From contig JASHYB010000189.1 in assembly GCA_030043255.1 (NCBI GenBank), positions 1-14,898 of the forward strand: a stretch of 14,898 nucleotides of DNA. The letters are read 5' to 3'. Position 1 is the stretch's first letter. Each line of letters starts with the position of its first letter. The notes below the pieces were generated by a model. It worked only from the letters and a program-made list of their open reading frames with translations. It did no database searches and was not told the origin of the DNA. Shown here one piece after another: positions 1-7,082 of the stretch. This DNA comes from Thermoplasmata archaeon (GTDB taxonomy: Archaea; Thermoplasmatota; Thermoplasmata; Lutacidiplasmatales; UBA184). The position numbers were made by a program, and so were the translations under genes.

Positions 1-363
1 TTCCGGCCGGCCACCGGGACGTCGACCGATGCGGTCGTGATCGCGGCCGAGGACCGGGGCGCAGGATTCACCTACTGCGGACCGGCGACGCCGATCGGGC
101 GCTCCATCGGCAGCGCGGTGTACCGGGCCATCGAGATGGGCCTCCGGCGCCAGGCCGGACTCCGACCGGATCGACCGATCCGTGACCGATTGGTCGAGCG
201 GGGGCTTTCGGCGGAGGAGGTCGCGGCCGTCGAACGTTCGGGGAGTTTGAACGATGCGGCGTCGTGGGAGTCCGCCTTCGCTCTGGACGACGCGGTGCTC
301 GCCGGCCGTCTTCGGGCCGGTCCACCCCAGGGGCACGTTCGGGCGAGGGTCCGCCGACGTTGA
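1..363 (+). CDS. cbiZ: Adenosylcobinamide amidohydrolase CbiZ, 3' part (5' end outside window)
   Basis: CbiZ cleaves the aminopropanol arm from adenosylcobinamide to give adenosylcobyric acid, which CbiB can rebuild, so it serves corrinoid salvage. The frame is open from base 1. It reads a Thr-Gly-Thr-Ser-Thr-Asp-Ala segment, then a Tyr-Cys-Gly-Pro-Ala-Thr-Pro-Ile-Gly-Arg stretch and a helix ending in an Ala-Ile-Glu-Met-Gly segment. This matches the conserved C-terminal half of the CbiZ family (T-x-T-D-A and G-x-A-T-x-x-G). About 60 residues follow the usual end of the family and resemble nothing I recognise. The TGA stop at 361-363 abuts, with no spacer, the stop of the minus-strand HAD gene (364-366). 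An internal GTG at 37 is not the true start, because conserved residues lie upstream of it. The family call is firm; the role of the C-terminal extension is unknown. Confidence 0.85.
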   Translation, partial: FRPATGTSTDAVVIAAEDRGAGFTYCGPATPIGRSIGSAVYRAIEMGLRRQAGLRPDRPIRDRLVERGLSAEEVAAVERSGSLNDAASWESAFALDDAVLAGRLRAGPPQGHVRARVRRR

Positions 364-1134
364 TCAGGGCCGATTGGGCAGCCTTTTCGAGGGGACGCAC
401 CCCAGCGGTCCGGCGAGCCGGGTCCGGAGCTCGCGAAGGTCGCGCACCGTTTCGCACTCCTCGGGTGCGGCGGAGCCCGCTCGGTTCAGCCAGAGCGCCG
501 GGATGCCGGCACGCCGGGCGCCCACGTAGTCGGCGTCCCACTGGTCCCCGACATGGACGGCGTCCGCCGGGGAGCAAGAGGCCCGGTCGAGCGCTAGCGC
601 GAAAAGCCTCGGGTCCGGTTTCGCGATCCCGATTTCCTGCGAGAACGTCACGCCCGCGAACAGCGCCGACCACCCCAGGTTGCCGAGGATCTCGGGGAGG
701 TAGTCGGTGTGGTTCGAGAGGACGTACAGCGCATGCCCACGGTGCCGCAGGGCGCGGAGAACGTCCTCGGTCTCCGGGTACGGCCGATGCCACCGCGGCG
801 CCAGAGCCTCCTCGCGCAGGCAGCGGACCATCGTGTCGATCGGCCCCTGCGCCCGCGCCCTCCGAAGGGCCCGGTCGTGGACGATGTCCGCGAACGACGG
901 GAGCTGGCCGAGCAGGGTCGGGGCTTGCGGCCACAGCTGCCGCCAGAGGCGTTCGGACTCCCTCAGGAACCTCTCGACCGGGACCCGGACGCCCGCGTGC
1001 TGGGCCGCCTGCTCGACCAGCGGGCCCATGTCGACGAGCGGTTCAGCGAGCGTTCCGCCGAAGTCCAGGAGGACGGGTCGAGCGCCCGGTCGGGTCGAGA
1101 CCCCCGACCGCTCCCTCGATGCGGCTCCCGGCAT
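364..1134 (-). CDS. HAD-superfamily hydrolase (candidate phosphatase)
   Basis: This 256-residue protein belongs to the HAD phosphatase-like superfamily. Motif I is Asp24-Phe-Gly-Gly-Thr, motif II ends in Ser140 within Val-Leu-Ser-Asn, motif III has Lys172 in Ala-Lys-Pro-Asp, and motif IV is Gly-Asp197-x4-Asp202. Residues about 30-120 form the helical cap expected of the class I, HAD_2-like group. The second motif I Asp, the usual general acid/base, is replaced by Gly26; this variant occurs in some HAD families, but it makes the reaction uncertain. The ATG at 1134 is preceded by a GGAGAG ribosome-binding site about 5 nt away. The gene is the last of the minus-strand block, 27 nt after the regulator. 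Phosphoglycolate-type or other small-metabolite phosphatase activity is possible. Given the cluster, alpha-ribazole-phosphate phosphatase is an attractive but untested guess. The family call is sure; the substrate is not known. Confidence 0.85.
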   Translation of the reverse strand: MPGAASRERSGVSTRPGARPVLLDFGGTLAEPLVDMGPLVEQAAQHAGVRVPVERFLRESERLWRQLWPQAPTLLGQLPSFADIVHDRALRRARAQGPIDTMVRCLREEALAPRWHRPYPETEDVLRALRHRGHALYVLSNHTDYLPEILGNLGWSALFAGVTFSQEIGIAKPDPRLFALALDRASCSPADAVHVGDQWDADYVGARRAGIPALWLNRAGSAAPEECETVRDLRELRTRLAGPLGCVPSKRLPNRP

Positions 1135-1161
1135 CCGCTCTCCGGAGGGCTCGCGCCCGGG

Positions 1162-2043
1162 CTATCCGGCCGCGAGGGTGCGAACCTCGACGGGGACCAC
1201 GGGGGACGGGTCCGCGAGCTGCTGGAGCAGGACGCGCAGGTGGACGTCGGAGACCACGACGGTCACCGGTACGCCGAGGAGCGCCGCGTCGCGCGCGGCC
1301 CCGGCGACCCCGAACCGGACGAACGGGCGGGTCGTGGCGCGTCGGACGGCGTGCACCGCTTCCAGCCCCTCGGCGGCCAGCAGCCGTCCGTTCGGCGGGC
1401 CGAGAGCACTGCGCAACTGTCGGACCAGCCGCGTCGAGGATCCCGAACTCCGGGCCGGCACGACGAGGCACAGCACGCGCGCCGGCGTGAGCGGGAGCAC
1501 CCCTTCCAGATGGTCGACCTCCACGAGATCCCCACGCCGCGCCCCCCCGGCCGCGACCCCCCGGGACGGTCCCTCGGTCCCGGGCCGAGCGCAGAGGTCG
1601 CCCCCCTCCATGTACAGCACGACCGGCTCGTCCCGACGGATCCTCTCCGCCGCGATTGCCCGGCACTCCCGCACCAGCTGGAGCCGGGCGATGCGGGCGT
1701 CCAGGTCGGCACGGATGCCGGAGATCTGCGCGTGCAGCTCGGCGATCCCGGCCGCCGTCGCTCGGTACCGTCCGCCGACCACCGCGAGCTTCCCTTCTCG
1801 GCGGAACTTGCGGTGGAGCAGCGAGATCGTCTGTACCGAGACCCCCAAGCGGTCGGCGATGGGGCGCAGCCGTCCGCTCGGATTGGTCGACAGCTCCAGC
1901 AGGAACAGCAGTTCGGTCAGCCGTCCCGGTCGCATCAGCGGTAGCAGGCCCTGAGCTCGGCCGTCGGTGCCGTTCTCCTCCGCGGGCCCGGCGGGATCGC
2001 CGTTCCGTCGGCGGCCGGCCCCGGCCCGTCGATGCGCCGCCAT
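1162..2043 (-). CDS. Archaeal winged-helix transcriptional regulator (DUF7839-like)
   Basis: The 293-residue product has a charged, low-complexity N-terminal stretch (1-36), a winged helix-turn-helix at about 40-97 (including Leu-Gly-Val-Ser-Val-Gln-Thr-Ile-Ser), a helical linker at about 100-135, and an alpha/beta C-terminal domain at about 138-280 of the kind found in archaeal DUF7839 proteins. It probably binds DNA and may sense a ligand through its C-terminal domain; both statements come from family resemblance. The ATG at 2043 overlaps the cbiA stop (TGATG) and has an AAGGT-like site upstream, so I chose it. A TTG at 2046 and an internal ATG at 1935, where family members often begin, are alternatives. 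Its place between cbiA and the HAD gene makes it a candidate regulator of this cobalamin island, though its operator is not visible. I am confident it is a wHTH regulator, and moderately confident of the family and the archaeal origin. Confidence 0.78.
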   Translation of the reverse strand: MAAHRRAGAGRRRNGDPAGPAEENGTDGRAQGLLPLMRPGRLTELLFLLELSTNPSGRLRPIADRLGVSVQTISLLHRKFRREGKLAVVGGRYRATAAGIAELHAQISGIRADLDARIARLQLVRECRAIAAERIRRDEPVVLYMEGGDLCARPGTEGPSRGVAAGGARRGDLVEVDHLEGVLPLTPARVLCLVVPARSSGSSTRLVRQLRSALGPPNGRLLAAEGLEAVHAVRRATTRPFVRFGVAGAARDAALLGVPVTVVVSDVHLRVLLQQLADPSPVVPVEVRTLAAG

Positions 2044-3470
2044 CAAACCTTCCCGTTCAGCATCGACGCGACGACCTGCGGGTACGCGTCCAGACGCAGA
2101 TGGAGGTAACTGGCGGCGACCAGCCCGCGGCAGAGGCCGTCAGGCTGAGGCGGGGCGCCGCTCCGCGGTCGGTACAGCCAGCCCCAGACGGTCGTCCCCG
2201 GGGTCGCCCGTCGGGAGTGGTGGTAGATGTGCCCCCGCAGCTGCTGCCCCCGGAGCCCCAAGAGCGACCTCCGGCGCAGAACCGCCTGGCCGTAGCCGAG
2301 CCCGGCCAACCGTGCCTGCATCGTCGCCGATCCTCGGAAGGCCCCCACCATTCGATGCTCCCTCCCCCGGGCATCGACCAGCCGGTCCAGCAGGTACATC
2401 ATTCCTCCGCACTCGGCGAGGAGCGGCCGGCCGTCGCGGACCCAGCCGCGCAGTTCGCGACGGAGTCCGTCGTTGCGGGCAAGCGCGCGGGCGTGGGACT
2501 CCGGATACCCGCCGGGCAGATAGATGGCGTCCGCCGACGGCGGAAGGCCGTCCCCCGCGGTCGGGGAGAACGGGGCGATCCGCGCGCCCCGGTCCTCGAA
2601 CGCTTCCCGATTCTGCGGGTACAGGAAGCAGAAGGCGGGGTCCGCAGCGATCGCCAGGCACCGCCCCGCACCGGACCCGGAGCCGGGACGTCGATCGGAC
2701 GGCGCGGGCAACGGACCGGCTCGTCCCGCGAGCTCGGCGAGGAGCTCGAGGTCCACGCCCTCGGCGGCCCACGCGCCGAGCGCGCGGAACTTTCGGGCCC
2801 AGTCCGGCCCGGGCCGGGTCTGGGGGGTGAGCAGGCCCAGGTGCTGCTCCGGGAGCGCGACCTCGGAGGACCAGGGCAGCATCCCTACGACCGGTACGCC
2901 CCCCCGTTCCTCGACCGCCCGGCGGATCGCCTGCGCGTGCCAGCCACGCCCCACACGATTGACGATGGCGCCCGCCAAGCGGCCAACGGGGAGCGCCTCC
3001 CGGGCGCCCCGGACCTGGAGCGCCACGCTCTCGGCGGCCCGCGACGCGTCGACCACCAGGAGGATGGGGGCACGCAGCACCTGCGCTACATCGGCGGTCG
3101 ACGTGCCCCAGGAGCTGGTGTCGAGCAGGCCCATCACCCCCTCGACCAGGTTCAGTTCTCGAGGCCCCGGCCGCCCGTGACGCCGGACGCTGGCCACCAG
3201 CGTCGCGTCGGAGGTCAGCCAACGGTCGAGGTTGGTGGCCGCAGGGACCCCCGCGGCGGCGCGGAGGAGTTGGGGGTCCAGAAAATCCGGCCCGCACTTG
3301 AACGGAGCCACTCGCGTGCCGCGGGCGACCAGCGCCGCCAAGAGCCCCACCGTCACCGAGGTCTTGCCCACGCCGGACTCGGTGGCCGCGATGACGAGCC
3401 GCGGGAAGGGGCGCGGGGTTTCCGGCGTGGAGACCCGTCCGGCGCGGGCACGAGAAGACGGGATCTTCAC
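2043..3470 (-). CDS. cbiA: Cobyrinic acid a,c-diamide synthase CbiA
   Basis: CbiA is a glutamine-dependent, ATP-using amidotransferase that amidates the a and c side chains of cobyrinic acid in the anaerobic-type B12 route. With the GTG start at 3470 the protein has 475 residues, close to the usual 450-480. It has an N-terminal synthetase domain with a P-loop-like Glu-Ser-Gly-Val-Gly-Lys-Thr-Ser at 31-38 and a Lys-Cys-Gly-Pro-Asp-Phe segment at 58-63. A class I glutaminase domain follows, with nucleophile Cys354 in Ala-Glu-Cys-Gly-Gly. The family's C-terminal Leu-Arg-Gly-His and Ser-Tyr-Leu-His-Leu signatures are both present. The GTG lies 1 nt after the stop of the upstream ATPase gene (TGACGTG), which favours it over a longer frame from 3560 that would overlap that gene by about 90 bp. 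The stop overlaps the regulator's start. CobB, the aerobic hydrogenobyrinate version, is a homologue that cannot be fully excluded. Confidence 0.93.
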   Translation of the reverse strand: MKIPSSRARAGRVSTPETPRPFPRLVIAATESGVGKTSVTVGLLAALVARGTRVAPFKCGPDFLDPQLLRAAAGVPAATNLDRWLTSDATLVASVRRHGRPGPRELNLVEGVMGLLDTSSWGTSTADVAQVLRAPILLVVDASRAAESVALQVRGAREALPVGRLAGAIVNRVGRGWHAQAIRRAVEERGGVPVVGMLPWSSEVALPEQHLGLLTPQTRPGPDWARKFRALGAWAAEGVDLELLAELAGRAGPLPAPSDRRPGSGSGAGRCLAIAADPAFCFLYPQNREAFEDRGARIAPFSPTAGDGLPPSADAIYLPGGYPESHARALARNDGLRRELRGWVRDGRPLLAECGGMMYLLDRLVDARGREHRMVGAFRGSATMQARLAGLGYGQAVLRRRSLLGLRGQQLRGHIYHHSRRATPGTTVWGWLYRPRSGAPPQPDGLCRGLVAASYLHLRLDAYPQVVASMLNGKV

Positions 3471-3471
3471 G

Positions 3472-4779
3472 TCACGGGACCGGCGACCGGCCCGACGCCG
3501 GCTCGCCTTCGGGAGGGGCGGGCTCGCGCAGGAGCTGCAGCAGCGCAGCCAGCCCGGCAACGGCTACCGCGCCCCGTGCCGCGAGTTCCCGCAGGACCCG
3601 ACCGGCCTGGCCGCCGGTGAAATCGCGACCGGCCAGGGGCGTGCCCTCCATCAGCACGATCTGCCGGCCCGCCCCCAACGCCAGCAGGTCCTCCAGGTTC
3701 GCGATGTTGGCCGGGCCGAGGGCCAGCGGCGCGACGACGACGACGTCGGCGTTCGCCATGAGCCGGCGGTTCTCCGCGCGGGTCGGCTCCGACAACGGCG
3801 AGAACGGCGCCTCGACGGCGACGCTCACGTGGAGCTCCTGGGCGAGCGCCTCGTCGCTGTCGAGAAGGTGGAGCGCGCCCGCGCTGACCGAGTGCCCGGC
3901 CCCGACCAGCGCCGGCAGGAGCTGCTCGCCGCTCCCGCCCCCGCAGATGACGTGGACCCGGCGGCCGCCGCGGGACGAGGGCGGAGGCTCGGTCGCCGGC
4001 CGCGCCGGAAAGACCACGACCTGCCCGTCGTGGCGCTGGACCAGGGTCTCGACGCCGAACACCTGGTAGATGCGCTCGGCGGTGACGCTCGCCTGCGGGG
4101 TGTCGACCGCCGCGACCCGTCCGCGGGACAGCCACAGCAGATGGTCGGCGAAGCGGCAGGCGAGGTTCAGGTCGTGCATCGAGACGAGGACCGCGCGTCC
4201 GGGGCGCTCGCGGCGGAAGCGATCGAGGTACGCCATGGTCTCGAACTGCCGGGCCATGTCCAGATGACTCGTCGGCTCGTCCAGCACCAGGACCGGCGAC
4301 GCTTGGGCCAGCGCGCGGGCGAACAGCACGCGCTGACGCTCCCCTCCCGAGAGGTCCAGGACCCCGCGGTTCCGGAACGCCTCCAGATCGCAGGCGGCCA
4401 CCGCGGCGTCGACCGCGAGTCGGTCCGACGCGTCCTCGAGCCCGAACGCGCCGATGTGCGGGAAGCGGGCGAGGCCGACGTACTCCTCCACCGTCAGGTT
4501 CTCGGAGGGTCGCTCTTCCTGGGGCATCCAGGCGGCGCGTCGGGCCCGAGCGGCCGGCCGCAGTTCGCGGACCGGCCGGCCGAGCAGCCGGACCTCCCCT
4601 TCGGCCGGAGGCTGCAGCCCGAGCAGCGTGCGGAGGAGCGTCGTCTTGCCGGAGCCGTTCGGTCCGACTATCGCGAGGAGCTCGCCCACGTGGAGGTCGA
4701 GGTCGACCCCCGCGAGCACCCGACGCCCGCCGAGGTCGACCGCGACCCCGCGCGCTTCCATCGGCGCTTCCGCGATCAT
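3472..4779 (-). CDS. btuD: Cobalamin ABC transporter ATPase BtuD fused to a Rossmann-like C-terminal domain
   Basis: The 435-residue protein is the ATPase of a BtuFCD-type corrinoid importer with an extra domain. Residues 8-255 are a FepC/BtuD-type ABC ATPase: Walker A Gly-Pro-Asn-Gly-Ser-Gly-Lys-Thr at 39-46, Q-loop Gln87, signature Leu-Ser-Gly-Gly-Glu at 143-147, Walker B Leu-Val-Leu-Asp-Glu at 164-168, and switch His202. After a Pro-rich linker (about 256-271), residues 273-417 form an alpha/beta domain opening with Val-His-Val-Ile-Cys-Gly-Gly-Gly-Ser-Gly and holding an Arg-Asp-Phe-Thr-Gly-Gly motif. The same domain is encoded alone at 7083-7577. The ATG at 4779 overlaps the permease stop as ATGA and has GGAG 6 nt upstream; the frame upstream of it is only the permease gene's shadow. 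An internal ATG at 4761 is a weaker start. Neighbours favour cobalamin or cobinamide over Fe-siderophore as cargo. Confidence 0.9.
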   Translation of the reverse strand: MIAEAPMEARGVAVDLGGRRVLAGVDLDLHVGELLAIVGPNGSGKTTLLRTLLGLQPPAEGEVRLLGRPVRELRPAARARRAAWMPQEERPSENLTVEEYVGLARFPHIGAFGLEDASDRLAVDAAVAACDLEAFRNRGVLDLSGGERQRVLFARALAQASPVLVLDEPTSHLDMARQFETMAYLDRFRRERPGRAVLVSMHDLNLACRFADHLLWLSRGRVAAVDTPQASVTAERIYQVFGVETLVQRHDGQVVVFPARPATEPPPSSRGGRRVHVICGGGSGEQLLPALVGAGHSVSAGALHLLDSDEALAQELHVSVAVEAPFSPLSEPTRAENRRLMANADVVVVAPLALGPANIANLEDLLALGAGRQIVLMEGTPLAGRDFTGGQAGRVLRELAARGAVAVAGLAALLQLLREPAPPEGEPASGRSPVP

Positions 4780-5930
4780 CCGGCGCTCCGGAGCCTCCGG
4801 CGCCGATAGAGCAGCCAGAGGATGAACGGCCCCCCCATCACTCCGGTCACCACGCCGACCGGCAGGATGCCGCCCCCGCCGAGGACGGAAGTCGCTACGT
4901 CGTTCGCAATCACCAGCAGGAGCGCGCCCACCAGTGCCGAACCGAGCAGCAGCGACTGGTAGTTCGGTCCGTGGAGCCGTCGGACGATGTGCGGCGACAC
5001 CAGTCCGACGAACCCGATGACGCCGGAGAACGCGACCGCCGTGGCCGTCAGCACGACCGAGAGCAGGATCAGTCGACGGCGCATGGCCACGACCGAGACC
5101 CCGAGCCCGGCAGCGGTCTCCTCGCCCATCTGCATCACGTTGAGCACGCGACCGTGGAGGACGAGCGCTCCTCCGCCCACCACGAGGACCGCCGCGAGGA
5201 TGCCCACCTGGTCCCACGTCGCCGCCTCGAAGCCTCCCAGCAGCCAGAACGTCAGGGGCAGGGCAACGGCCAGCGGACGGAACGAGATGACGAGGACCAT
5301 CAGGTCGCCGAAGATCGCGGCGAGGGCGACGCCGGTCAGGATCAGCGTCTCGGCCGTCGCCCACCGGGACCGGGAGGCGACCAGGACCACGAGCCCGGTG
5401 CCCATCGCGCCGACGAAGGCGAGCACCGGCACGAGGACGTCCTGCTGGGACGCGAGCAGCGTCACCCCCAGGAACGAGGCGTTCACGAACACGAGGGCCG
5501 CCCCGAGGGCGGCGCCGGAGGAGATCCCGAGCAGGTACGGGTCGGCGAGCGGGTTGCGGAACAGCCCCTGCATCGTCGCGCCGGAAAGGGCCAGGGCCGC
5601 GCCGACGAGGACGGACAGCAGGACGACCGGTAGGACGTTCAGGAACAGGATCTCGGCCTGGATCGCGCAGGAGACGTGGTTGCCGTCCACGACGAGCGGC
5701 ACCGGGCAGCGGGCCGCTGCGACCAGCCCCAGCCGATGGGCCACCAGGAGGGCGATGTTGGCCGGGGGGATCTCGACGGTACCTACCGCGAGCGAGAGGA
5801 CCGAGACGCCCAGCAGCGCGAGGGCCAGCAGCACCAGCGTCCGAACGGTGCTCCGCCGACGAGGCGGGCTGGTGCCGCCGTCGCCGGCGGCTCCCTCGGA
5901 AGGGGGCGGAGGATCAGAGGGGCGAACCAC
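4776..5930 (-). CDS. btuC: Cobalamin ABC transporter permease BtuC (FecCD family)
   Basis: This 384-residue polytopic membrane protein is the translocation subunit of the importer. It begins with a ~30-residue Pro-rich, Arg-ending cytoplasmic tail, followed by about nine to ten hydrophobic helices. The family hallmark Gln-Gly-Leu-Phe-Arg-Asn-Pro-Leu-Ala-Asp-Pro lies at 121-131, followed by Gly-Ile-Ser-Ser-Gly-Ala. The later Gly-Phe-Val-Gly-Leu-Val-Ser-Pro-His motif before the coupling region is also intact. The loop before the second membrane helix is unusual: residues about 70-98 carry Cys75 and Cys88, and the usual Arg-Leu-Pro-Arg of this family reads Asn-Val-Leu-Pro-Val. The GTG start at 5930 overlaps btuF by 17 bp and the stop overlaps btuD, so expression is probably coupled. 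By sequence alone it could move siderophores; the gene context says corrinoid. Confidence 0.92.
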   Translation of the reverse strand: MVRPSDPPPPSEGAAGDGGTSPPRRRSTVRTLVLLALALLGVSVLSLAVGTVEIPPANIALLVAHRLGLVAAARCPVPLVVDGNHVSCAIQAEILFLNVLPVVLLSVLVGAALALSGATMQGLFRNPLADPYLLGISSGAALGAALVFVNASFLGVTLLASQQDVLVPVLAFVGAMGTGLVVLVASRSRWATAETLILTGVALAAIFGDLMVLVISFRPLAVALPLTFWLLGGFEAATWDQVGILAAVLVVGGGALVLHGRVLNVMQMGEETAAGLGVSVVAMRRRLILLSVVLTATAVAFSGVIGFVGLVSPHIVRRLHGPNYQSLLLGSALVGALLLVIANDVATSVLGGGGILPVGVVTGVMGGPFILWLLYRRRRLRSAG

Positions 5931-6984
5931 CGCTCAGTTCGGGGTGCAAGATGCTGATGAACGTTGCGAGCTCGAAGACCATCGTCGGGTCCGGCTCGGA
6001 CAGGTAGACGGCGTTCAAGGCGAAGACGTGGCCGGCTAGGACGGCCCCGAACGACGACCAGTCGGGCGACTGCGAGTAGTTCGAGACGTTAAGCCCGAAG
6101 CCGGTGCCGACGATGATGGCGGTCGGGTTCGCGGCCAGGACGTAGCTACCGCTGACCTCCGCGTCGGTGGCGGCGGTGTCGTTCGCCGTGATGCTGGTCG
6201 CCCCCGCATCCAGGAGGAGGTCGTTGCCGAAGCTTCCGGGCCCGAAGCTCCAGTAGCCCTCGGCGTCCGGATAGTACGTCAGGAGGACCGACGGAACGTA
6301 GCTGATGTTCGCGATCTCGTCCTGGTCGGCGATCATGGCCGCCTCCATCTGCGCGTCCACCGCCTGAGCGGTCGCGTTGGTGCGGGTCACGGCCCCGACG
6401 ATCGAGACATCGTACTCGATCCCGGCGAGGGTCGGCGGGTTGAGGTACAGGCAGGGGACGGCGTAGGTGCTCTGGAACGACTCCAGCTGCGAGAGCGAGA
6501 ACCCGGATCCCGCCAGGACCAGGCTCGGGTCGAGCGCGACCATCGCTTCGACGTCGAGCGTCGGGTTCCAGGTGATCACCGGCAGGCTCCCCAGGCTCCA
6601 GTTGGCGACCTGGCCGGGCGTGTAGTCGTCGAGCACGCCCCCGGCCGTGGCCGGTCCGCCGTCCACACCCACGACCTCGTCGCGTAGTCCCAGGCGGAAC
6701 AGGATGTCCATGGCGTTGGGCCCCAGAACGATGATGCGGGTCGGGGTACCGTTGACCGTGACCGAGCGGCCGGCGTCGTCCACGACCGTGACCGCGCCGC
6801 CGCTGGACGAGCCGGAGTGGGTCTTCGCCGCGAAGACCGTCAGGTCGAGCGCCGCCACCGCCAGGACCGCGACCAGGAGGACCGCGAGCACCGCCGTAGG
6901 CAGCCAAGCTCTGCGGCCGCGTCGGGGCTCGTCCAGCGCCGTGCTCGCGGCCGCCGCCGTCGGCGAGGTAGGTGTAGCAGTCAT
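5914..6984 (-). CDS. btuF: Membrane-anchored corrinoid-binding protein BtuF
   Basis: The 356-residue protein is the extracytoplasmic binding component of the BtuFCD importer. After a short cytoplasmic tail ending in Arg-Arg-Gly-Arg-Arg, residues 27-51 form one membrane segment without a lipobox, so it is probably a signal anchor. A Ser/Gly linker (about 56-63) leads into a FecB/TroA-type domain starting Val-Thr-Val-Val-Asp-Asp-Ala-Gly-Arg, the common opening of periplasmic B12- and iron-chelate-binding proteins. Six Asn-x-Ser/Thr sequons (NWS, NAT, NIS, NDT, NVS, NYS) fit a glycosylated archaeal surface protein. I chose the ATG at 6984; a longer frame from the ATG at 7017 would place its start inside a TATA-like sequence and add 11 residues unlike a signal. 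The end overlaps btuC by 17 bp. The ligand is assigned from context, so a siderophore remains possible. Confidence 0.88.
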   Translation of the reverse strand: MTATPTSPTAAAASTALDEPRRGRRAWLPTAVLAVLLVAVLAVAALDLTVFAAKTHSGSSSGGAVTVVDDAGRSVTVNGTPTRIIVLGPNAMDILFRLGLRDEVVGVDGGPATAGGVLDDYTPGQVANWSLGSLPVITWNPTLDVEAMVALDPSLVLAGSGFSLSQLESFQSTYAVPCLYLNPPTLAGIEYDVSIVGAVTRTNATAQAVDAQMEAAMIADQDEIANISYVPSVLLTYYPDAEGYWSFGPGSFGNDLLLDAGATSITANDTAATDAEVSGSYVLAANPTAIIVGTGFGLNVSNYSQSPDWSSFGAVLAGHVFALNAVYLSEPDPTMVFELATFISILHPELSGGSPL

Positions 6985-7010
6985 ACGCGTGAGACTTCCG
7001 TAAGGTGCGC

Positions 7011-7021
7011 TGTACATAAGG
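7011..7021 (-). promoter_or_regulatory. Possible TATA box for btuF
   Basis: Read on the minus strand this is CCTTATGTACA, one of the few AT-rich islands in the 98 bp between the stand-alone domain gene and btuF. Its centre is about 32 bp upstream of the btuF ATG at 6984, which is the spacing expected for an archaeal TATA box driving a leaderless or very short-leader transcript. No clear purine-rich BRE precedes it. The call rests on position and composition only, and it would not apply if the host is a bacterium. Confidence 0.35.
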
Positions 7022-7082
7022 CTGGCGCGATATCGTCACCACGCCCATGTACGGACCACCACGGTCGACCGAGGTTCGGCGT

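Noticed and set aside
264..1954. Several overlapping plus-strand frames of 400 or more codons
   Set aside because: They lie opposite the HAD gene and the regulator, in more than one frame at once, and encode only Arg/Pro/Ser-rich sequence.
1656..3620. A 654-codon open frame on the plus strand
   Set aside because: It is antisense to cbiA and the regulator. The translation has no recognisable motif and the composition of a GC-rich shadow frame.
4780..5364. Extension of the BtuD frame upstream of the ATG at 4779
   Set aside because: This part is antisense-like sequence within the permease gene in another frame. The conserved ATPase start, the ATGA overlap and the GGAG site support 4779.
7062..7071. 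Perfect 10-bp palindrome CGGTCGACCG upstream of btuF, considered as an operator
   Set aside because: Palindromes of this length are expected by chance several times in a GC-rich window this size, and no second copy was seen near the cobO start.
6985..7082. Cobalamin riboswitch ahead of btuF
   Set aside because: The gap is too short for a full B12 riboswitch and I found no B12-box-like sequence.
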